A stretch of DNA of 11,536 nt. Origin: Stramenopiles sp. TOSAG23-3. Its lineage: Eukaryota; Sar. This document shows positions 1-6,802 of this stretch, in pieces (within the stretch, counting starts at the first letter, position 1; each line of letters begins with the position of its first letter). The position numbers and the translations under genes are program-made. Below the pieces are notes generated by a model. That model was not told the origin of the DNA, did not search any database, and saw nothing but the letters and a program-made list of their open reading frames with translations. The stretch is taken from contig LT642735.1 of NCBI GenBank assembly GCA_900128585.1, positions 1 through 11,536 of the forward strand, written 5' to 3'.

Positions 1-253
1 GACCCATAATCAACTTCCTCATCCGGTGTCCCACTCATAGATGACTCATTCCTTGTGTGATTTTCAAAGCAGCGGCGTATTGTTTTAGAGGTGCTCGTTG
101 TCTGACACCTCAGTTCGCAAATGACAATTCCTTGACTGGTTTACAAGACAGACAACGAGCACCTTTAAAACAATTACGCCGTTGCTTTGAAAATCACACA
201 AGGAATGAGTCACCTATGAATGAGACACTGGACGAGGAAGTTGATTATGTGTC
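1..253. repeat. Long inverted duplication, ~104-bp arms, 44-nt spacer
   Basis: The left arm (1-104) is the reverse complement of the right arm (149-253). By hand alignment there are eight mismatches, seven of them transitions, and one single-base indel. The spacer is 105-148. The left arm may continue beyond the window edge, since the match is still running at base 1. The right arm lies inside an open frame that continues to a TAA at 327-329, and the left arm carries the same coding stretch pointing the other way. The structure is therefore a head-to-head duplication of an ORF fragment rather than a simple transposon terminus. I see no target-site duplication because one side is cut off. Confidence 0.9.
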
Positions 254-329
254 ATTTGGAAGCATTGCTAATCCATCTACCGATCCAGATTATGAATGGA
301 GTACACCTGAGAATGATAGTCAACACTAA
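57..329 (+). pseudogene. Unrecognised ORF fragment spanning the inverted duplication
   Basis: An open frame runs from a GTG at 57 to TAA at 327-329, with its first in-frame ATG at 216. The last ~37 residues are acidic and Ser/Asn/Pro-rich, ending in DYEWSTPENDSQH. I do not recognise the family. The first half crosses the spacer of the inverted duplication and is probably open by chance. The 3' half (149-329) is the part duplicated, in inverted form, at 1-104. The two copies differ mainly at amino-acid-changing sites (for example P/S, N/S, E/G and L/P), which suggests decay rather than selection. It is most likely the tail of a broken mobile-element or multicopy gene. Confidence 0.3.
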
Positions 330-392
330 GTGACAAGGGTATACCGATTAGTAAAACCAAAAGAGCAAAGATAAGTTCGCAGTACATGAATT

Positions 393-677
393 TTAATTAC
401 TTAAAATAACAGCCAATTTTGTGTTTTTAAATATGACTTGCTGTTGCGGAAATGAAGTAGGAAACCCAAAAGCCTCATCAGGAAGGCCAAATACTGTCCC
501 CATTCGCGTTTCTGGTGCGCTCCGAAGGGTAGTGGTGCGCTCCGAAGGGTAGACATGGGTGGGAATGGCCCAGTATACAGCTTCATTCTCGGATACATAG
601 CCCTGGGTGTTGTATCTGTGAGCAGTGTTGTGAGTGACTGAAATTATTCCATGAGTCAGGGTTTTATTAACTCGCAG
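393..677 (-). pseudogene. Possible Helitron-type helicase fragment (weak)
   Basis: On the minus strand the frame is open from after a TGA at 678-680 to a TAA at 393-395. It includes the stretch GYVSENEAVYWAIPTHVYPS. The spacing of YVS..EA, an aromatic, P.H and YPS recalls the conserved segment (Y.s..EA.wRi..fp.H..yPsV..L..H) that precedes the helicase domain in Helitron Rep-helicases. The match breaks down just after it, exactly where a 20-bp tandem duplication (513-552) changes the frame. No Rep HUH motif or Walker A is visible nearby. If the call is right this is a small decayed remnant; it could also be chance similarity. Confidence 0.22.
513..552. repeat. 20-bp perfect tandem duplication
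   Basis: The 20-mer tggtgcgctccgaagggtag occurs twice without interruption, at 513-532 and 533-552. Because 20 is not a multiple of three, it shifts the frame of any coding sequence across it. This fits the disrupted minus-strand frame at 393-677. Confidence 0.95.
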
Positions 678-1201
678 TCAACGCCCACAAGGACGCTTTG
701 TTTTTGGAACCTTTGCAAATCTAGCTATTATGTAGTTTATTCACGTATGCGTACAAGAGGGCACATGAGCAACTCAATTGGGTCACCTTTTTGCGTGTAT
801 TGGCGTGGTTTGATATTTCGTGGAGTCTTTCCCCCGGATGTAATGCACTCCTTAACCGGTTTGGATGATGTTATGCTGGCGTTCGGGGCGCAGGGTAAAG
901 AGTTGTTTGAGGCCGGACCATCAATTTTGTGCGTTGAAGGAGTTTTTTCGCATCACGCCAAAGCAAGACCCAGTCCAGGTATTTGGCGAGAGTTTTTGAG
1001 AGCAGCGAAGACAATCTTGGTGATATATATCCCCATGCGTATTGTAGGAGAGGCGTATCGGGCCATAGATGTCGGGGGGATCTTGGAGAGCTGAAACCGG
1101 CATCTCTGTTTTCCCTGCCCTTTCGATCGCGTTTACCTGCCGTACTATGGGCCTGAGGTCACCATTTAGTAGGCCAGATATTGGTTCTGCAGAATGAACG
1201 T

Positions 1202-1510
1202 CTAGATTCTTGAAGATGCTGTACAGTTCTCATGCCATTTCAGCCATGGGTATCCGCGTCGAGGAGTGCCTGGTTTAGTGCGAACTGCAAGTCGTCCTCC
1301 TCCCATTGAGTTGCGCTGGGGTGGCGCACCAGGGTTCAGTAGGTTTTCTGGAACCCGGTGGATGTTGAAAATCGTCGCTGCCTCTCGCTTTGTTGTCCCG
1401 TTGTTGACGTTCATGCCTTGTATACCATGACTTACATGGACTTCTTTTACGAGTGGTTTCACTTTCGCGTTGCTACTGTAGAAGGTGGGATTACCCGATT
1501 TCAGGCACAA
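1202..1510 (-). pseudogene. Possible psq/pogo-type helix-turn-helix remnant
   Basis: The minus-strand open frame contains NNGTTKREAATIFNIHR at about residues 36-52. The pattern of V.NG..S/T-K-R-E-AA..F.IHR is typical of the HTH_psq / CENP-B-type DNA-binding domain at the N-terminus of pogo/Tigger transposases. About 25 residues later a GGGR stretch occurs where the family usually has a GRP-type linker. After that the similarity is lost, the frame closes with TAG near 1202, and other minus-strand frames in 651-1200 contain stops. No DDE catalytic triad can be read. There is no ATG at the beginning of the frame (TTG at 1510; the first internal ATG lies just before the HTH). I read it as a relic of a DNA transposon lying tail-first toward the window start, with modest certainty. 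Confidence 0.3.
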
Positions 1511-1551
1511 GACATTGTCTTTGCAGTACTGGCGCTATTTCACATATAAAA

Positions 1552-4209
1552 CTAAATTCCCGTATTTGCATTTTCTTTCTTTCCCATACCAGATTTTTCA
1601 GCATTGTGAACTAAACTTTCTGCGTGAGTCAATAGCAGTTCCAGGTTAACAGGATTATGATGATGCTGGATCCGCCTGGAAGTAAGTTGAATAAACATGG
1701 AAGGGTTTATATAAGAGGCAGAGTGCAGGCAATTAAAAACGCTCTTTTGAACGCGAATTTCTTGATCATCAAGATGGACAAATAAACAATCCAGGGTATA
1801 ATCCAAAGGCGTCCCAGCCCAGAATGATGGATTTGATGCTCTGAAAAACGAACATAATGTCCCACAAATGCATATACGAACATGGTCATCACTATCGTCT
1901 AGCCGTTTAAGAAGATCAGCATATATGTCAAACGCACTTTGTTCATTCAAGTCCCCAGAATACAATTCAAAAAGACTCCTTAATACACTGCAGGTCATTT
2001 TCCGAGTGATTGAATCGTCGTCACTGAGACAAGACACTGTTGTAGAAATGAAAATTTCCAAGTTTTCCTCAATGCACGCGGCTGTGATGAACTGACTACT
2101 CATTAAAGATTCCAGACAAGAAATGCTGATCTTGCGAATTGTTGATGATACTCTTCCCACTCTCCAAGTGCAATTCGGAAGGAGTAATTGGCATATAATG
2201 ATTTTCCCATACGCCATGAATGATTCCACATGCCATTTTGTTCTCAGTACTGTGTCAAGAAGTGCCAACACTGAAATCAAAACATCAGGTTGGTTCTCGG
2301 GATCTAACAAAACCTGGAAATACGGCATGATTTCTGCAAGGTGACTATATATAGTATCACCACAACCTCGCACCACAACATCAAAGAGAACCAATTGAAA
2401 AGAGTGCTTCTCCCACTTGCGAGCACAATCAGCTTCCCGGCAATGAAAACGTACTAATTCCATGATCTCGTCAAAAAACGCGTTATAGAACTCTTCCGTG
2501 GTATTTACACCAGCTAGTGATGTTACTTTAGTAATTACTTCGGTAGCTCTCTTTACAACATGAGTATTTTTTGAATAGCCCAAAGTTTTGTAAATGATTA
2601 TAACCATGGTACTAACTATGTCAAGCCGGCCAATGCATTCGCTGTGGATCGATGAAACTAAATCATCAGCTGTTTCAATCAAAATGCAGTAGTATTCATC
2701 ACGATGGAAACTTTCTTCAAACGAAACACTCTCAGATAACAATTTTAGTAATCCTGGAATGACCTTAACACGATCACTTCCACACACACATTTTATTATG
2801 CTCGGCAAAATGGAAAGGATCCCGCAAAGAGTGTTTCGGACTTTAACTTCTGGAGCCAAATTTTCAGGGAACATGAAGACTCCATCTTTTTCTGAAGGTG
2901 CCGGGTTATTAGGTTTCGCTTCTTGAAGAAAATGAGAATATATATCAAGGATACCTATAGCAGGAATAGTCCTCCCTAGGTTAGCCGCGATACTTTGGGC
3001 AATTTTTGTTATATCGTCATCTTCGTCTTGGGATGCTTTTGCTGCAAGTAAAACAATTTCATTGAGAAAATCCTCCAAATTTTGCGGGGATATATTAACG
3101 ATAGCGGACAAGATATTGACACTGTGCAAGCGATCCTCATGTTTCCAAGAATCAATTTGAGTACTAACTATTGGGATCAGGGTCGACATGTGACTTCCAA
3201 CGACAAGCTTTCCCGCCTCAGATATAGGAATTTCTAACTCTTCCTTGTGACAAATTTCGTTGAAACTACTGTCATTTGCGGTATTCCCATTCATCATTTT
3301 TGTTCCAATGGAATTAAGAGTATTTATACAACGTCGTTTTATCGATGGTGATGAATTTCTACATACAAATAGTATGAGTTGGATCAAAATATTGCGGGCT
3401 GCGTCATTCACTTGAGGATACCAAAACAGGGAATTGCAGGCAGTCACTAATTCCATTTGTACAACAGGGGATCTATCAAACTCTAACCTTCGAAACACTG
3501 GCAAAACTTTTTCGTGAAGATAGTTCTCGATATTACACAAGACATGATTTACAGCAGTTCCAAATGCTCGTACACTCGCAGCACGAACACGAAACCGTTG
3601 ATGAGTCATATTTTCGATAAGATTGTGCAAAACGGTATCTTGAACCAAAATTTTACCGGAAATATGGCGTAACATTGTAGCCAATAATTCCGCAGATTTA
3701 ATCTTTACACTCGGGCAGGAATCTTTCAAGGTATGTAATACGATTGGTAATAGGTTCTGGGAGCATTCCATGACTAGAACTTCCGTGGTATCTTTCGACT
3801 CTAGTAATTCTGTCAAATAGGACAGAATACATATTCTTATCTCCTCCGCAGTTTCTACAAACGGTTTACAACCTAGGCGACCCAAAAAGACAAGAGATGC
3901 ATCTTCAAGCAAATCGGTACTCTGGTAGAAAGATGCGGTTGATAACGACTGGAGCAAATGTAGTGCTTCTTCGCGACATTTTTCAGAGTGGTCAGAAGCT
4001 ACTTTCAATATAGGTGTCTTCAAGTAGGTCAAAAATATGTCCTTCATCTCGGCTTTGTTAGCATCAGCATTGTCAAGAAAGTATTTCGATAACCGTTTCA
4101 ACGCACCCCTTCTTTTTCTCACACTTGTGTCAGATAGACAATTAATATCGCGCCCAAATGTTTTTTTGAATTGTTCTTTGATCGTTCCGCTTTGGGAGAG
4201 AGAAGTCAT
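1552..4209 (-). CDS. DNAAF5: Dynein axonemal assembly factor 5 (HEAT-repeat protein)
   Basis: DNAAF5 (HEATR2) is a cytoplasmic factor needed to pre-assemble outer and inner dynein arms before they enter the cilium or flagellum. The 885-residue product is close to the human length (855). It is made throughout of alpha-helical HEAT-type repeats, with no membrane segment or signal peptide. Family hallmarks include HQRFRVRAASVRAFG at residues 203-217, preceded by a CPSVK repeat near 165, and a C-terminal block at 762-815 with IYADLLKRLDD, DHVR and a VHLDD motif. The C-terminal block closely matches the ending of animal DNAAF5. The ATG at 4207-4209 is supported by an in-frame TGA 15 codons upstream; the stop is TAG. 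The gene has no intron. The next gene upstream, GPN2, is on the same strand 1.7 kb away across repeats. The call rests on order and motifs across the whole length. Confidence 0.92.
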   Translation of the reverse strand: MTSLSQSGTIKEQFKKTFGRDINCLSDTSVRKRRGALKRLSKYFLDNADANKAEMKDIFLTYLKTPILKVASDHSEKCREEALHLLQSLSTASFYQSTDLLEDASLVFLGRLGCKPFVETAEEIRICILSYLTELLESKDTTEVLVMECSQNLLPIVLHTLKDSCPSVKIKSAELLATMLRHISGKILVQDTVLHNLIENMTHQRFRVRAASVRAFGTAVNHVLCNIENYLHEKVLPVFRRLEFDRSPVVQMELVTACNSLFWYPQVNDAARNILIQLILFVCRNSSPSIKRRCINTLNSIGTKMMNGNTANDSSFNEICHKEELEIPISEAGKLVVGSHMSTLIPIVSTQIDSWKHEDRLHSVNILSAIVNISPQNLEDFLNEIVLLAAKASQDEDDDITKIAQSIAANLGRTIPAIGILDIYSHFLQEAKPNNPAPSEKDGVFMFPENLAPEVKVRNTLCGILSILPSIIKCVCGSDRVKVIPGLLKLLSESVSFEESFHRDEYYCILIETADDLVSSIHSECIGRLDIVSTMVIIIYKTLGYSKNTHVVKRATEVITKVTSLAGVNTTEEFYNAFFDEIMELVRFHCREADCARKWEKHSFQLVLFDVVVRGCGDTIYSHLAEIMPYFQVLLDPENQPDVLISVLALLDTVLRTKWHVESFMAYGKIIICQLLLPNCTWRVGRVSSTIRKISISCLESLMSSQFITAACIEENLEIFISTTVSCLSDDDSITRKMTCSVLRSLFELYSGDLNEQSAFDIYADLLKRLDDSDDHVRICICGTLCSFFRASNPSFWAGTPLDYTLDCLFVHLDDQEIRVQKSVFNCLHSASYINPSMFIQLTSRRIQHHHNPVNLELLLTHAESLVHNAEKSGMGKKENANTGI

Positions 4210-4445
4210 TTCAGAGATTGTAGCAAAACTGGTAGAACAGAATAGAGAATATCAAAAGGTTGTAAGATTACTAGAAGTCGTGATTCCGTTCTGTTTTGCT
4301 CCGTGCCTAGTAATAGTATCGAATTATTGTGCGTACATGACAGGGTAGAGGAAGTGCGGCCGATTGGTTGTGCTTTTTTTAAATGTATTATTTAGACGAC
4401 GACAACGAAGTCGTCTCTACAACAAAAAACAAACATTTTTTATTC
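4210..4445. promoter_or_regulatory. DNAAF5 upstream region with a CCAAT-box candidate
   Basis: This is the space between the DNAAF5 start and the 45-bp inverted repeat, so it should hold the DNAAF5 promoter. A CCAAT pentamer on the minus strand (4363-4367) sits about 155 nt upstream of the ATG, in the context AACCAATCGG. I looked for an RFX X-box, usual for ciliary genes in animals, and found none. A short stem (agacgac 4394-4400 with gtcgtct 4410-4416) lies further upstream. The pentamer alone is weak evidence. Confidence 0.25.
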
Positions 4446-4597
4446 AAAGTGATTCATGTCGCATTTTAAAATTATTTTGGAAACCAACCCAATGATATGT
4501 CTATGTAATAATTACCCCTATCAAAACATATTAGAATACAGAACGAATGAAAGGGTTGGTTTCCAAAATAATTTTAAAATGCGACATGAATCACTTT
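4446..4597. repeat. Perfect 45-bp inverted repeat, MITE-like hairpin
   Basis: Arm 4446-4490 and arm 4553-4597 are exact reverse complements over 45 bp, separated by 62 nt. The match stops sharply at both ends. Flanks (ttttttattc on the left, attatttttt on the right) are AT-rich and show no clear target-site duplication. The whole 152-bp unit resembles a small non-autonomous foldback or MITE-type element; its perfect arms imply recent formation or some upkeep. A transcript would form a 45-bp duplex. A related half-unit is found at 11388-11428. The ORF that crosses it (4456-4650) is a by-product of the palindrome. Confidence 0.93.
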
Positions 4598-4970
4598 ATT
4601 ATTTTTTGCGTGGTGGTGTCTACTATTTATTTTATTATTATATTATGTAATAGCGCCTAGAAAGACGACCATTGTATATGAGCTAATTCATATCAAAAAA
4701 CGAACCATTTATTTTTATTTGCGAGTTTAAGGACAAATCCATAAACTTATTACTGTAGGAAAAACGATATTTTATTATTATCAGTTTAAGGGATTGTAAT
4801 CTTGTCCGTTTTGGCAAGTTCCTCATCGAGTCTTCTGAAGATAGTCGTCAAAGATAGAGGAAGTCGGACAGTCGAAAAAAAACTCATTCTCTTTTTTTGT
4901 TGTTGTTGCTGTTGTTGTTACATTACAGATGTTCTTTTTAGGAAATGGTGTTATCTAATATAAAAATGTG
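4598..4970. other. AT-rich spacer with a GTT microsatellite
   Basis: There is no coding sequence here. It holds T- and A-rich runs and a trinucleotide repeat at 4897-4919 (GTT units interrupted by one GCT). Nothing else stands out before the foldback repeats begin. Confidence 0.6.
4897..4919. repeat. GTT microsatellite with one GCT interruption
   Basis: Tandem GTT triplets with a single GCT unit in the middle follow directly after a T-run. No coding frame uses it. Confidence 0.85.
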
Positions 4971-5487
4971 AAAAAGGGTGTGCGAGCCGAGAGGTATTGT
5001 ACTTTGCACGATTAGCTGACAGGGGGGGGGGGCATTGTACTTTTCGCAGTTAGTGAACAGGAGAGCGTGTGTGAGCAAAAATTCACGAAAAAATAGATAT
5101 TTTAATTTAATGCTGTTAAGTATGTTAAATATATTAACATAAAATAACAAAGAAAATGAGAGGCAGAAATTCAATCCCTTAATTTACGCTTGAGAGGCGA
5201 CGACAAAACCATCGATTTTCAGATTTTCAAAACATTGTTGGTAGACTAATTAGTATTGTTTGAACACAAATTACTGCAAATATTTGTTTTATAAGAAAGA
5301 CGAAGAAAAATATATTAAGGAAATATACACGAAATATTAATCACTAGTTTTATTTTAATGTTAATTATATTTAACACAAAAACAGCATTAAATTAATATC
5401 TATTTTTTCGTGAATTTTCACACATGCGCTCCCCTCACTGCGAAAAGTACAATACTTCTCGGCGCGGCGGCGCGCACACCTTTTTTT
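4971..5487. repeat. Imperfect long inverted repeat A (foldback-like)
   Basis: The left arm 4971-5146 pairs with the right arm 5350-5487, with a ~200-nt AT-rich centre. The arms share a G/C-rich outer part (aaaaagGTGTGCG, then GTATTGTACTTTTCGCAG) and a long AT-rich inner part around cacgaaaaaatagatatt and taatgctgt. The left arm has about 38 extra bases because it carries two copies of the G-rich unit where the right arm has one. The layout of long arms containing subrepeats resembles foldback transposons. I see no coding capacity in the centre (5147-5349) and no target-site duplication. Confidence 0.85.
4993..5066 (+). repeat. Two tandem G-rich ~40-bp units
   Basis: Unit 1 (4993-5032) begins GGTATTGTACTTTGCACG, continues ATTAG..GACAG and ends in a run of eleven G. 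Unit 2 (about 5032-5066) begins GCATTGTACTTTTCGCAG, then TTAGTGAACAGGAG. A third, reversed copy lies at about 5424-5456, inside the right arm of repeat A. Two more reversed copies lie at 5647-5730. Confidence 0.8.
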
Positions 5488-5632
5488 GACATTTTTTACC
5501 GACTTGTTTAATGCCTGTGTTTATATTATTAAATTTACAGTATAATCAGAGAGTACAATATAATGTTAGGGATGAATTAATATAAACACAGCATTAAACA
5601 GGTTGGTAAAAAATGTAAAAAAAGGTGTGTGC
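5472..5632. repeat. Imperfect inverted repeat B, ~56-bp arms
   Basis: Arm 5472-5528 pairs with arm 5578-5632 around a 49-nt loop, with only a few mismatches and single-base indels. The outer sequence (GTGTGCGC and an A/T-run) and the inner aatgctgtgttta element match the design of repeat A. The left arm overlaps the end of repeat A at 5472-5487. A and B are therefore neighbouring or nested members of one family, not independent hairpins. Confidence 0.87.
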
Positions 5633-5646
5633 GTGTGCCGATAGGT

Positions 5647-5730
5647 AGCCCCCCTGTAAGCAAATCGTGCCAAGTACAGTACATTATACTCCCCCCCCTG
5701 GGCACTAATCGTGCAATCTACAATACCTAG
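5647..5730 (-). repeat. Two reversed tandem G-rich units
   Basis: Read on the minus strand, 5730-5690 gives CTAGGTATTGTAGATTGCAC, then GATTAGTGCCCAG and eight G. Then 5689-5647 gives a TGTACTTGGCACGATTTG..TACAG core and six G. These match units at 4993-5066 in inverted orientation. G runs are thus on the plus strand at the left edge of the nest and on the minus strand at the right edge, so the entire 4993-5730 block is a palindromic cluster. Confidence 0.8.
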
Positions 5731-5938
5731 TTCACTAGTAGGAACCAAGTGGTTCGCTTGCAGGGATATTGTGTGATGCTCGGGTTAGGGTTATATTCCA
5801 CCGCGTACATGATTTTCCAGCATATTATTTTGGTTCTTCATTCCATTGAGTTCAACAAAATTTGGTTTAAATTCATGAGGGGAGGCTCCACTCTTTTCGT
5901 CCGTCGCCAGTTATTAAATAACTGCAATTCTGCCACTG
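5731..5938. other. Spacer between repeat nest and the 3' end of GPN2
   Basis: No gene is visible. The minus strand here should contain the GPN2 3' UTR and polyadenylation region. I could not single out a convincing signal. Confidence 0.4.
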
Positions 5939-6802
5939 TCACTTTTTAGAACCTTCTTTTGTTCCACTGTACCCACTTACATGGTCAATTATTTTCACCA
6001 GTTTCCCCACAATATGTATATCTTTTATTGTAAATGAGTGAAAATTCACAAGGTGGAACTCTTGGAGAATTTCGATAATTTTCCCAGTCAAGGCACGATT
6101 CTTTTCTGACCACGATTTTTCCAGCTCGCTTAACCCATCCTTTCTTTCGTTGGTATACCCGCTTTCACTGAAATAGTCCATGTGCGGCAACAAATACTCT
6201 AAATTTTCGGCGGATTCATAGAATTCAACATTGAAAGACTCGGTCTCAGAAATCCTAAATAAATCAACTTTTGACAATACATTGACGTGTGGTAACTCTA
6301 GTTTCAACATGCATGACAATGACAATAATGCTGCAGATACAAAAGTCGAGGGCCGGCAACAAACGTGAACATCAATTAGCTGTACAACTACAGTATGGCA
6401 CCCAATTTTATTAATGCGGTGTGCAATATTCCTGACGCTGTTGTGATGAGAAAATAACTCAACTTGACCAGGAAAGTCAAAAACCAAATAATTAGCAGCT
6501 TCTTGCCTTATATTTCTTTCTAGCCAATCAAAATTTTTCTCCAAAAACTCCATACAAAATATAAGAGCACCATTGGGGCCCAACTTTAATTTTTCCATAG
6601 TTTCACTCAAACTTATTAGGTCGGTTATATCGATGGTGTACCCAAAGGTTTCTTGTATACCTTCATTCGCAGGATCTAAATTGATAGTCGCGCATTTTCG
6701 ACCAGTGGCTAAAAAATATTTTTTCATGCATTTACAATAACAGCTTTTGCCAGAACCTGGAGGCCCAATGACAAGCTGCGAGTAAGAGACAAAATCTCCC
6801 AT
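5939..6802 (-). CDS. GPN2: GPN-loop GTPase 2
   Basis: GPN2 is a cytosolic GTPase of the GPN family, which acts in the assembly and nuclear import of RNA polymerase II (with GPN1 and GPN3). The 287-residue product is complete and slightly shorter than human GPN2 (310). Visible motifs are the P-loop GPPGSGKS at 13-20, NLDPANEG at 41-48, the family-defining Gly-Pro-Asn at 75-77 within KLGPNG, G3 DFPGQVEL at 109-116, and LPHVNVLSKVDL at 170-181, the GPN2-style G4 with SKVD in place of NKxD. The C-terminal shortening removes the variable tail only. The ATG at 6800-6802 is supported by an in-frame TAG 12 codons upstream; the stop is TGA. There is no intron. GPN1 and GPN3 are excluded by the motif wording. 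Confidence 0.95.
   Translation of the reverse strand: MGDFVSYSQLVIGPPGSGKSCYCKCMKKYFLATGRKCATINLDPANEGIQETFGYTIDITDLISLSETMEKLKLGPNGALIFCMEFLEKNFDWLERNIRQEAANYLVFDFPGQVELFSHHNSVRNIAHRINKIGCHTVVVQLIDVHVCCRPSTFVSAALLSLSCMLKLELPHVNVLSKVDLFRISETESFNVEFYESAENLEYLLPHMDYFSESGYTNERKDGLSELEKSWSEKNRALTGKIIEILQEFHLVNFHSFTIKDIHIVGKLVKIIDHVSGYSGTKEGSKK

Larger units (their letters stand above)
330..1551. other. Decayed accessory region without an intact gene
   Basis: This 1.2-kb stretch is richer in G and C than the rest of the intergenic DNA and shows short open stretches in several frames on both strands. None gives an intact recognisable protein. Two minus-strand stretches (393-677 and 1202-1534) faintly resemble mobile-element proteins and are listed separately. 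The plus-strand frame 651-1094 (147 codons) has no family features I can name. The region abuts the 3' end of DNAAF5 with no visible spacer, so the DNAAF5 transcript probably ends inside it. Confidence 0.5.

Noticed and set aside
651-1094. 147-codon plus-strand open frame
   Set aside because: No recognisable domain, low-complexity or membrane features. It lies in decayed DNA and opposite faint minus-strand mobile-element similarity, so it is probably open by chance.
4210-4445. RFX X-box upstream of DNAAF5
   Set aside because: I looked for paired GTNRCC/RGYAAC half sites and found none that convince.
4456-4650. 64-codon plus-strand frame across the perfect inverted repeat
   Set aside because: The frame simply reads both palindrome arms and AT-rich flank; no protein features.
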